From assembly GCF_015706575.1 (NCBI RefSeq), contig NW_024037074.1, forward strand, positions 29,067,334 through 29,131,333: a DNA stretch of 64,000 bases, written 5' to 3'. Of the stretch, positions 11,488 through 21,876 are shown one piece after another (position 1 is the stretch's first letter; each line of letters opens with the position of its first letter). Under the pieces are notes generated by a model, which searched no databases, was not told where the DNA came from, and saw nothing but the letters and a program-made list of their open reading frames with translations. The translations under genes and the position numbers were made by a program. The DNA comes from Patiria miniata. Lineage: Eukaryota > Echinodermata > Asteroidea > Valvatida > Asterinidae.

Positions 11488-12767
11488 ATAGAGATCTATG
11501 TCTGTTTGCAACAGAACATAGGGCTTTTCCGCATTATGATTTTTTTTTTTATCAATAATACGTCTCTGACTATTCATGAACATAAAGTCTGTCAAAGTTA
11601 GCCGAAAATCGGCTAAAACGGTCACTGTGGTCAGGATTTGACCTCAGCAACACGTGCGCGAGCGCTGCGGGCTGACTGACATACGATGTATGTGTGCATG
11701 TACAACGTACGTGCATGTACATGTACATTGTGAACGTCCTGTGCATGTTTTAAAGCAGAGGTATATTGTCAACCTGAAGTTTTAAGCGTGCGCAGGCCAT
11801 GTTCGAATTCGCTTATTGCCTCGAAGCTTTGAAATGTTTTAGACCTACCCTTAAATCGACAGTTAAAGTAAAAACAAATATAAAAACTGCCATGGTTGAT
11901 TTTTCAGGAATATTCAAAGGAAAAAGAGTCTTTTCATTATAACTTCCGGTCTGATGACGTCATTTGCCTAAAACTTCTCACACGTCTTAAGGGGGTCAAG
12001 GTCATCATATACACAAATATTTAGGCGATTCCGACACATTTCGCCACAGACATCTATTCAAAACACATTTTTGAAAATTTTCAAACTGTCGCTAGAGGGC
12101 GCTCGAAGATTGCATGACGTCATCGATAGATGATTTGAAGAATACTATTGGCCAAGAGACTAACGCCGTTGAAAGCAAGTTCATATCTATTACCACTTTC
12201 AAATGATAAACCACTTCCGGTTTTGGCCTTTTTCGACCGGAAGCAAGGGTCACGTGATTGCACGCACACTGAATGAAATAAAGACCTTAACCTACTCTGC
12301 CACTTGCCGGCAACAGAATGCTGCGGACGCGTACGGTTGATTTCTTATGCATTTTTAAATATTAAAAGTGTCACAATTTAATTGCCTATAAATCAACACA
12401 GGATGACGTCATCATGACGTCATCATTCCACAATGTTGTTTGAATTAGGGTCTTTGCTTGGACAAAGAGTGGTGTAAATGAATTACTGGCAAAGAGTCGA
12501 AAATGCCCTTTGAAAAGCGACAATTTTTTTTTAATTTCTGTGTACAAAGTCAATGGGAAAAATTAAATATTCAAAAATCTATAATAAATTAGTCGATGAC
12601 GTCACCATGACGTCAATCTTCGGGACACATCTTTGCTATAGGGACTATGCTTATGCAAACTTTGAATGATGTATGACAAAGATTAATGCCAAAAGTGGCG
12701 TGTAGAAAAAACGTGCACAAAGTCTATGGGGTTTTGGCGACAAAAAGAAGAAGGAAAAAAAAAAAAA
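11488..12767 (-). repeat. Array unit 4
   Basis: It starts with ATAG (CTAG with one change) and the CTGTT-TGC-AACAG type of hairpin. TGACGTCA occurs at 11955, 12115, 12404, 12415, 12597 and 12608; CTAGAGGGCGC at 12092-12102. Confidence 0.65.
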
Positions 12768-14051
12768 CTAGAAATGTGTTTGTGGACAAACACTGAGCTG
12801 TTTCGACCGTTTCATCCAGGTCGAATGAACATGTACATGCGTATTCTATACAAAAAGTGTCTATCCTACGTCCCTGACTATGCATGAAAAAGTTAGCCGG
12901 AAATCGGCTGAAACGGTCACTGTGGACAGGATTTGACCTCAGCAACACGTGCGCTGCGCGCGGGCTGACTGACATACGATATGTACAACGTACGTGCATG
13001 TACATGTACATTGTGGACTGTGCATGTTTTAAAGCAGAGTTATTGTCAACCTGAAGTTTTAAGCGTGCGCAGGGCATGTCCGAGTTTGCTTATTGCCTCG
13101 AAGCTTTGAAATATTTTAGACCTACCCTTAAATAGACAATTATAGTAAAAACTAATATAAAAACTGCCATGGTTGATTTTTCAGGAATTTTTTAAGGAAA
13201 AAGGGTTTTTTCATTATAACTTCCGGTCTGATGACGTCATACACCTTAAACTTCGCACACATCTTAAATGGGTCAAGGTCATCATATACACCAATATTTA
13301 GGCGAGTCCGACAAAATTCGCCACAGACATCTATTCAAAATACATTTTTGAAAATTTTCAACCTGTCGCTAGAGGGCGCTCGAAGATTGCATGACGTCAT
13401 CGGTAGATGATTTGAAGAATACTATTAGCCAAGAGACTAACACAGTTAAAAGCAAGTTCATATCTATTACCACTTTTAAATAATAAGCCACTTCCGGTTT
13501 TGGCCTTTTTCGACCGGAAGCAAGGGTCACGTGATTTTACGCACACTGAATGAAATAAAGACCTCAACCTACTCTACCACTTGCTGGCAACAGAATGCTG
13601 CGGACGCGTACGGTTGATTTCTTATGCATTCTTAAATATTAAAATTGTCACAATTTAATTGCCTATAAATAATCACCGGATGACGTCATCATGACGTCAT
13701 CATTACACAATGTTGTTTGAATTAGAGTCTTTGCTTGGACAAAGATTGGTGTAAATGAATTACTGGCAAAGAGTCGAAAATGCCCTCTGAAAATTGACAT
13801 TTTTTTTTAAATTTCTGTGTACAAAGTCTATGGGAAAAATTAAATATTCAAAATTCTATAATAAATCACGTGATGACGTCAGCATGACGAAAAGTTTCGG
13901 GACACATCTTCAGATGGTGGTCTAAGTGTGTGCCAGGTTTGAAGTCGATCGGATTTGAAAAAAAGCCAAAAGTGACTTGTAGAACGAAAACACGTGTTAT
14001 CCTATGAGAAAAAAGTCTGAAAAATAAAAGAGAAAAAAAAAAATAACAGAA
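12768..14051 (-). repeat. Array unit 5
   Basis: It starts with CTAG at 12768 and the GTGTTTGT hairpin. TGACGTCA occurs at 13232, 13392, 13681, 13692 and 13874; CTAGAGGGCGC at 13369-13379. It runs into A-rich sequence and the palindrome cluster. Confidence 0.65.
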
Positions 14052-14373
14052 ACAAGAGCTGTTTCGGTGTGTACACCGAAACAGCTAATGAGAACAAAAA
14101 ACAAAGGCTTTTCCGCACTATGCGGAAAAGCCAAAAAAAAAAAAAAAAAAAAAAAAAAGGAAAAAAAAAAAATTTAACGAAAACAATAGCTGTTCCCAAT
14201 TGAAATTGGGAACAGCTAAAAATAACAGAAACAAGAGCTGTTTCGGTGTGTACACCGAAACAGCTAAAAAAAAATTACAAAAACAAGAGCTGTTTCGGCG
14301 TGTACACCGAAACAGCTAAAAAAAAAACTTTAACGAAAACAATAGCTGTTCCCAATTGAAATTGGGAACAGCT
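14052..14373. repeat. Cluster of six near-perfect palindromes in A-rich DNA
   Basis: Palindromes lie at 14057-14086, 14106-14132, 14188-14217, 14236-14265, 14288-14317 and 14344-14373. Three have the arm AGCTGTTTCGGTGT, two the arm AGCTGTTCCCAATT and one the arm GGCTTTTCCGCA, each with a 2-3 nt centre. Five of the six begin with AGCTGTT and are preceded by ACAAG or ACAAT. They can form cruciforms or RNA hairpins and close the array on its right. Confidence 0.8.
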
Positions 14374-16044
14374 AAAAACATTATCTGCAATTGTGTGTTT
14401 TCTTGTGGTGTGCCCCCTCCCCCAGCTAATAATGATGCCCCTCCCCCTCGCACATGTTCGGAGCTGGCCATGGTGCTGCTCCTCAGACACTCAGGTAAAT
14501 ACTGATTCCCGATAAATTTATCTCATCCAAACTTCATTTAAGAAAAAAAAGGCTTGCTTCCGGTGTCATATGAAAATCAGACTCCTGTGAAAACTTATAA
14601 CACCTTCACACTAGTATTGGTTAAGAATGTCTTACTTTGGTAAACGTATTTACCAAATTGAATTCAATGTACAAGTTACCTAGATTGCACACTTGTTATG
14701 CGGGTGATGAAGATACCCTGAAACATTTTTATATTTTCGCTCAACTCAACCGGGTGCGAAAACGCTTGCCCGTGTTAAAGTGCATTTGAAAGAAAGTTTT
14801 GCATTTTTGAATGAGCGAGGGTGAGAAATTGGACTAAAATTTGAATGAAGATGCTGCTTTAAAACTCACATAATTATGTCTTCTACAAACATTAATGTGA
14901 TTGACTTACTAGCACCCTATTATTGGTTAATCTCTCGCGTGAGCGGTCACTCTACTAATTATCACCACCTAGACACGCACTATAATATTAATGAGCCTTA
15001 TTTCATAAGGTGCTAAATTCACGCTATTCCGGATAAGAGACACCCCGGCGGAGACACGCCCAATGCAGTATCATTTATTCATCCTCGGAAGGATTTGTTT
15101 TCTTTCTAAAAACGAACAAACAAAGAAATGAGTTTTAATTGCACCATAGTGGACCAATGACTCTTAAATGTGATAATTTTTTTGTTTTGTTCTTGTTTGT
15201 CAAATTATTTTCAATGGATTTTTATTGGTCTTAGAGTTTAATTCTGATGAAATGATTGTTTACGATTTCATGCAATTCTAGTTGTTAATGTGACACTATC
15301 AGAGCATTGTTAAAACGTAGTTATAATTCTATTGCAAATGACTATTTTATTGTACATAAGGTGTACATAAGGTGTGGTTTATTTTCAAGTGCATTTAAAT
15401 TTCATAATATCTCTTTGTTTAACTGCTTAACTTATTTAGTAATATCATGTGATAAGATATAGAATATAAATTCTAAAAAAACAAGGTTTTGAAAACACTA
15501 GTTTTTGATAATGTGGGACATACATGCCCCTTGTAATACACTCTGGAAGAATGAAATCGAATTCTCCGGAAAGTAGAATTGCAAAGACATTTTGAATATT
15601 TCCCCCCCAAAAAAGTTTTAAAAAATCGTTTGTCGTCGAAATGAACGAGCAAATACCAATCTGACTCTTGTGAAGAAATGTCCTATTAAGTACTTAAATC
15701 AGTGATTATTATTAACAATTCTAGTCAATTTGATATTAAAAATATTAGCACTAATTCATTGAATTACTTTGTATTTCTGTAGAGTTATTTTGCTTTTTTG
15801 TCGTCTTGAATTTGGGGTTCGTGTTCAAGGCCCGGTACAGATGTATGTCGAGGGGGTTAGGGGTTGAAAATGGGAGGGGGCAACAAAACTGATACCAATA
15901 GTATTTATCTTTCAATAATTGAACAAGAGCAGTAAATATTACTAATTAGACGATGATGTAGTCCACTCGTTTCATTTCCCCCACGGATTCTTGAAATATA
16001 TAATAAATAATTTGGGAGGTTAATCATCCTGACTCGCAGCTGGG
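14374..16044. repeat. Spacer block shared with the C-D interval, no gene seen
   Basis: It aligns with 47743-48967 and 50498-50600 of the C-D spacer. At 15925-15932 the sequence AAGAGCAG is the uninterrupted target of the hAT-like element found in the C-D copy. No protein or RNA gene is recognised. Confidence 0.6.
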
Positions 16045-16330
16045 ATGCTGAATTGCGAAGGGCGCGGCTACAACGTGGTCGGGCCGCTGGTACGTGAAGG
16101 CGCCTATGGCTGCCGGCCACATCGACCTGTAATGACTACGGAGCACAGCCTGAGATCGAAAGTGTTTGATTTTGCCGGAGGGAGGAAAACCGGAGGGCAC
16201 GGAGAACACCCTCGTGGCACAGGAGAGAACCAACGCACAACTCTACTCACATGTGAACCGTGGTCACCTTGGTGAGAGGCGAGCGCTTTACGCACAAGCC
16301 ACCCACGCCACCCAAAATGCTAGTATAATG
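16045..16330 (-). mobile_element. tRNA-derived SINE, copy 1
   Basis: Read on the minus strand, it begins with a tRNA-like head (GGCTTGTGCGTAAAGCGC, then ACCAAGGTGACCACGG) followed by a body containing GTTGGTTCTCTCCTGTGCC and GGTTTTCCTCCCTCC. Here the box B part is damaged by a small deletion near 16255, while the sister at 31755 keeps it. Copies at 31755-31990 and 50600-50895 occupy equivalent places, so they were duplicated with the spacers rather than inserted independently. Confidence 0.65.
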
Positions 16331-17040
16331 TAGTCAGGAAAAATAATGAAAGAAAAATGAAACGCATCTAACACAACGCATCGATTCTGTAACGGCCAGT
16401 CAGGCCCTTTTACCTGCCCCCTTCCCCCAAATCACAGCCTGACATAACTGGAAGCACATCGAGACTTTGGTTCTGTCCACCGTTTAGGGGCAGGGTGTTC
16501 AGGTCGGGTTGGGTCTGAAGGTTGTAAGACACTAAATAAGGTGGTTGCGTCCCGCAGATTGATGGGAGATTGGTGAGATGGGGAGGGTGGGGGGGGGGGG
16601 CAAAGCCTTGGTGAGAGAGGCTGGATAGGGTGAAAGTTGAACCCACGTCAGCTTACGGGCAGGTATGTTAGGGGTAGGGTCGTTGCTGTACGTCCCCATC
16701 GTCCAGCGTCAAAATCATGGTCCCGGCCGGATGATAAGAAACGACAGGTCACTTCAAACTCAGTGGCTTAACCCGGAAAGCTAGGGAGGGCGTGCCTCAC
16801 CACTCAGCCCTCCTGGGATTCGGGGGAGGCAATTAACTCTTTGAATGCTTCCTCCAGAACACGAGGAGTCCATTAAGGTCCCTTTAATGAACCACGCCAA
16901 TGTGTTATACTTCGCGGCGTAATATCTCTCGAAAATACTAGGTTTAAAAACGACACACCCTAGATAGATATAAGAATAGGCACTGTTTGGAATTGTGAGC
17001 AGCATTGTTGCGCTAGAAATCAGGCACACTCAGGGGCACA
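16331..17040. repeat. Spacer block, copies before genes C and D
   Basis: This stretch aligns with 31991-32925 and 50896-51815. It has no recognised gene. Its right edge, CAGGGGCACA, is interrupted by the 3.46 kb element; in the sisters it continues directly into the promoter-side block. Confidence 0.6.
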
Positions 17041-20000
17041 CACTGTAAAAAAAATGGCTGTAATTTGGACAGTATCTTACTGTAATTTCTTACAGTAACA
17101 TGCTGTACATTTGTTTCACAGTAATTTACTGTAAAGTACATGCCTTGTTGGGAGCCGTTGGTTTAGATGTAAAATACTGTAAAAATTACTATTATACAGT
17201 AATGTTCACAGTAATCTACTGTTAAATATTTTGACAGTATCACACTATTAACTTAATTACAACATGCCCATCATTTTTTTAGGCTGCAATATTGTCTTGC
17301 GCGTGAAAAGAATCAAGGCGGAAACCGACAGCCGCTATCTTGTTTTTTTTGCACATTTGAAGTGTTGGTAATTCTGTTCCCTGAATGTGTACATGTTGGT
17401 AGTATAATCCGTGCAAGATAAATGTTTGCTTCAATCTCTACATACAGGCCTATCATTTTTTTTGTATCGGATCACTTCAAATTTTCCCACTTAGTTTAGT
17501 TTAATTTCTTTTCTGTTGCTTCCCTTTATTTTTTTATTTTTTTATTGTATTGTAATCGTATAAATGTTCAATAATTTCGTTTATGCATGTACATGTAAAT
17601 CATGCTGTTGGCTATAGTTTAGTGGGGTAAGTTGACTGCCCCAGCAGAAGTTTCTCCTTGAACCCGTTCGGGCTTACTGTGGTCGTGCTAGCTGTGCCCT
17701 GGTTTCCCCTGGGAGTGCCACGTTGCGACCGTTACACTTTGGCGGGATCGGGTGGCCAGAGTGTACATGTATTGGTCAGTTCTCCCCAATTGCCACATCA
17801 CCATTCCCAAACAAGTCAGCACCAAGCAGGGCTGCCGCCTATGCTGCTAGATTACATGTCGTTATACCTTGAGCTAAAAACTCAGTTTCTTGTAAACATC
17901 ACCTGGTTCTTCTGCATATATACGTCGGAATAGTGGCCCACTTTTCAAAGGTGAGTCTTATTTGTATATTTTCTTTTTACTTTTCCCAATGCTATCGAAA
18001 TGTTATCGATTTATTAAGTTTTCTTCCCCTTCGCAAACATGGCTTCACATTCATCATGATAATAGTGTCCGATTCGAAGCGAATTAATTATTTTTCCTTG
18101 CTGACGTTCCTATGGTTATTTCAGATAATCAATTTCGTTTGAAGACCTGACATTTTCACGTTTAAGTTGAAGTTGTGCCTTTCGGTTGAAGTGACATTCG
18201 TATTCCCGCTTCATTTCCACGCATTCTTCTAGGACCTTTTGCGTTCAAGATGTTTTTAAAATAAGTTTCCAGACCAACTGATGATGTTTAATCCTGATAC
18301 CGATACTGTTACATATACGACTGAGTATGCATTTTTATATCATCTACACAGGGGTGTTTGGGGCTTTGTTATATAAACAAGTACACATTTTCCTCCATCT
18401 CTTGATCATTGTCCGGAAATTTAAAATTCCTCAATACCAAATGAATTATTGATTTGTTTAATTGATCCTTTCCAGTGACTTCCATTTTGACTGCATGCAA
18501 GTGGATGTTTTCTACTTACGACAGAGACGATCTCTACAGACTTCAATACAGGTCTAGCCTTCCTGTCCTGCTATGCATCTTCTCAATTTGGAGTACCAAT
18601 TAAGCCGAACCTGCCACTACATTATTCGTACAGAGGTAATTATGTGTGACCTATATCGAATGCTGTTCCTACTACTCAAAGCAGAGTATTTTCTCATTGT
18701 TGTCTATTTCCTGATAAATGAAGTAGTGTACTCCAAAGGAAAGGGGCGTATTCCCTCCCATTCCCACTATTTAGTTCCCCGAGAAACACTTCGGGCATGT
18801 CTACAATATCCGAAATGCCACTCCGAAAAATCGTGGAGCCCCTCTCTTGAGTGCCCCCCCCCCCTCCATGTACATGTACTACTGAAACTACTCTAGAGTC
18901 TAGTTAAACAAAATAGGTCACATTACACTATGACTGGAAAAGGTTGAACTAACTTGTACATGACTTAAATTCCAACCTCTGGATTTTTTCATTTTTAGCA
19001 AATCCCTAGGTCACTCAAAAGAAAAAAAAAGGTTCCAATATAAGCAAGTCTAGTCAAGTCAAAGAGATCACACAAACAGTGAAGTTTGGTTTTTGTCATA
19101 TTTCCCAAGGTATGCAACAAAAGGTTCACCCAAATAATTCAATTGCACTTTTAACACTGGTAACCTTATAACAAAATTACTTGTATGTATATTGCCTTAC
19201 AGATGTTTCATGAGAATCAGTCTAGAATCCGGCTCCAAATACACAAGAAGAGGGGAAATCAAACGCACAGGTCAGGACGTTCACAGGAAGAGAGAAATGA
19301 TCAATTGCCAGGTTGCAACATTTTGTTTGCAAACTTGTAAACTATGAGTAGATGTGATTATATTGTTGAAAGATCTAGAGAATGAATGCTATAGATAAAC
19401 TTTGGTGAGAGTATCAAGAGTTCAAAAAGTTTTACTCCATGTGAATCCCTAGTTTACCAAATTGAGTCACTTAAAGATACAAGATCTATTACCTATGTCT
19501 GATTTTACCTTTAAAAAAATATATTACTATTTCTGTGTGATCTATAAAGTAAAAAGCCCTCAGATACAACACGCCAAATGAAAACCATCCACGGATAAAC
19601 CCACAACTATCTAGAAAATGTGCTAGTATATGTCCACTCATTGATAAATGATAACATTATCATAGAAAATTGTTGTAACACTTAGAATGGCCTTATCTAG
19701 TACTAAGGTCAATTTTGCCAAATAATACCACATATTCAAATGCAATTGAGTAAAGAGTTCCAAAAAATGCAAGGAGTTTTGTAAAAGGATAATGTTTGTA
19801 ACCTTAAAAGATAATCAAAAACAAAGTACCACCTTATAGTGGGCCGCAAAGTTAAATACCGGTAGGCCTACCGGTATGTGGGTTGTTTCCACTTTACTTG
19901 TAATAACAAATGATTTTGAACAATCAATTCAATTGAAGAATAGAAAGATGTCCAATTGTGTTTCAACAGTTTGTTCTTAACTAAAATATTTGAATTATTT

Positions 20001-20499
20001 GAACATAATAAAAAGAACAATCTTTATCGTCCTTCACAGAATAAAGAGAACAAAAGTTTCAAACGTGGAACAGCTGTCATCTGTGTGTGTTTTTTTTGTG
20101 TACATTTTTACTGGATCAGTAGGCCCTACTGTAAAATTGAAGACTACTGTACATTTAGCTGTAAATTACTGTTAATTACTTAACAGTATGATCACCACTA
20201 CTGTATAAATTAAACAGTACTTTACCGTGAACATTTTACAGTAGCATTGCTCTTGTTGTAAAAACTACAGTAATGTACTATTTATTTAAATACAGAATGA
20301 TAATATTTACTGTAAAATTATACAGTACTTTACCGTGATCATTTTACAGTAGCACTGCTCTTGTTGTAAAAACAACAGTAATGTACTATTTTATTTAAAT
20401 ACAGTATGACAATATTTACTGTAAAATTTACAGTAAACAGCTGGCAACTGAGCTGCCAGTAAATTACTGTAATTTTTACAGTTTTTTTTTTTTACAGTG
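17041..20499. mobile_element. 3.46 kb DNA transposon-like element with CACTGTAAAA ends
   Basis: The ends CACTGTAAAAAAAA and TTTTTTTTACAGTG are inverted. The two sister spacers (near 32925 and 51815) read across the site without it. Both terminal regions (17041-17250, 20110-20499) are packed with TACTGTAA / TTACAGTA words, as in elements with subterminal transposase-binding repeats. The target may be TA (TA follows the right end), with a few bases lost at the left. No transposase is recognised. The interior has splice-like signals in one direction: a donor at 17950/17951, an acceptor at 18475 with a donor at 18635, and an acceptor at 19201. These could be captured host exons, but this is uncertain. 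The family is not assigned. Confidence 0.7.
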
Positions 20500-21457
20500 T
20501 AGTGATTATTTTGGACTTTCGGTAGAAAATGGGCCACCGTCTTTTCAAATTTTCTCAGTAAGTATTCTTATAGGCCGGCCTAGTTTAGCGGGGAAAACTG
20601 TTGGTTGTCATAAAAAGACAATTGATGAGTGAATTGCTAAAAACAGTGACACTCGATAGGTAATACCCAACAAAAACAAATGTCAGTACACGACTGATAA
20701 TGCTGTAAAAATAGATTTACTCTTTCTCTTCCTGTCTACGAAAGTATTATTAGAAAGGGGAACAAAAGCACTCAGACATTAAATAAGCACCCCCTTCTCC
20801 GCCTCAGCATATTGTTTCGGGATAAGCCATTGGCTGCCCAGGGTGGTTAGGAGGGGGAAGGAATGGTGGGGGCAGGGGTTTAATATGGGGATTCGTGCTT
20901 GGCTTGGAGATCAGGCTATTGAAGGCTAGTGTTTCCTAAGGAAAGAAGTTCGTTGCACATGATTTGATCGAAGCAGTTGGGTAAGTTTGGGATTAGGTTA
21001 GATCAGGCGAGGGTCAAGATCGGGGTCGGCCTAATTATGTGTTTGGTTTTAGTATAGGTTAGGCTCAATAAGTGCAGGTAGGAGGCCTCAATTAGCAGGG
21101 AAAGGGTTCTGCATGTGCAAGGTCGTTTGCATGTCGAGAAGTTGGCCGGGCCGAGCGAACGTTGAATGGTTATAATTAAGCTGCCTTTGAGAACGGCTGG
21201 GTTCTGCAAAATAAGTGTACTTTATCGTAAGAGGGCGGCAACTGTACCTGATATTATGCACACAATATATTGAAGTTATTATTACTTTTCTTTTCAAGCT
21301 AAATTACTACGCCTTCGTTTTTCTATTAAAAATGTAGACTGCATAACTTGACTACAAAATACTAGCCTTCAAATGCGTGGCTCCATTAAATAACACGAAG
21401 CGCAAAACATACACTGATTGAATCACGTATGGCCGGTGTACGTCATTATTCTATCCA
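20500..21457. repeat. Distal promoter-side block of gene B
   Basis: It aligns with 32926-33914, 51815-52802 and, from about 62430, with the block before gene E. It has no recognised gene. Its conservation reflects duplication together with the promoter. Confidence 0.6.
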
Positions 21458-21799
21458 CCAATCAAAGTTAGTCACCCAACAAGTCGGTGACCACAAGTGA
21501 ATGGTCTGTGATTGACAGGTGCCAATCACAATCCACGTGTTTGAATGTGTCACCGACATCCATACAATCATTCCACCAATTAGATGCGGCTATTTTAGTG
21601 TCAGTGATACAAGTTTCTGGATTTAACGCGTGGCAATGTAACATTGACATCATTTCCCTCTCATAAATATGAAGCGAGTCGGTGATGTGTGATTGACAGG
21701 GCGCAGGGGGCCAATCACAAACCGGGCTTGCAAGTTCCTCAGTCACTGCTCTGGAAATCGATGTCAATATTTAAGTCACAAGCTGCCGGCTCTCTCCTC
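21458..21799 (+). promoter_or_regulatory. Promoter of C1q gene B
   Basis: CCAAT boxes lie at 21458, 21522, 21576 and 21711, and TGATTGACAG (PBX/PREP-type decamer) at 21509-21518 and 21690-21699. A TATA-like TATTTAAG sits at 21768-21775, 32 nt before the proposed start in CTCACAAC. A CACGTG lies near 21534. The same parts in the same order recur before genes C, D and E. Confidence 0.65.
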
Positions 21800-21876
21800 A
21801 CAACGACCGCAGCTCATGTCCACGTTCAGACGACAACCCAAGAGAACTGTTTGCAAGATCAAACAAGAATTGCACG
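21800..21876 (+). other. Exon 1 (non-coding) of gene B with upstream ORF
   Basis: This 77 nt segment ends in CACG followed by GTGAGTG, a near-consensus splice donor. An ATG at 21816 in weak context (C at -3, T at +4) opens MSTFRRQPKRTVCKIKQELH. Spliced to the coding exon it runs out of frame into the C1q start and stops after 36 codons. The main ATG would have A at -3, a stronger context. No other exon start is seen upstream. Splicing is inferred, not observed. Confidence 0.6.

Larger units (their letters stand above)
7654..14373 (-). repeat. Five-unit tandem array, Helitron-like (non-autonomous)
   Basis: The C-D spacer reads straight through this point (GCGTAAA then AACATTATC near 47740), so the whole 6.7 kb is extra here. 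Read on the minus strand, units end with a short hairpin, a 4-5 nt A/T stretch and CTAG followed by T: GTGGTTGT-TC-ACAACCAC, AATTT, CTAG at 7654-7680, and GTGTTTGT-CC-ACAAACAC, ATTT, CTAG at 12768-12793. A hairpin just before CTRR is the Helitron 3' signature, and Helitrons can form tandem arrays. No Rep/helicase frame was seen, and the canonical 5' TC start is not clear. TAAA lies at both edges, so a short target duplication by another mechanism is an alternative. Confidence 0.5.

Noticed and set aside
12724-13077. Protein gene on the minus strand of the array (also 7807-8034)
   Set aside because: The frames cover repeat-unit sequence rich in TACATG words, are broken in sister units and show no domain.
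14057-14373. CRISPR array
   Set aside because: Repeats are palindromes of three types in A-rich DNA without spacers of constant length, and the genome is animal.
16045-16330. Coding frames on both strands of the 16 kb, 31.8 kb and 50.7 kb blocks
   Set aside because: They are readings of a tRNA-derived SINE.
21816-21876. Exon 1 as the coding N terminus of the C1q protein
   Set aside because: The 61-nt frame joins the coding exon out of phase and stops early, while the main ATG opens a good signal peptide.
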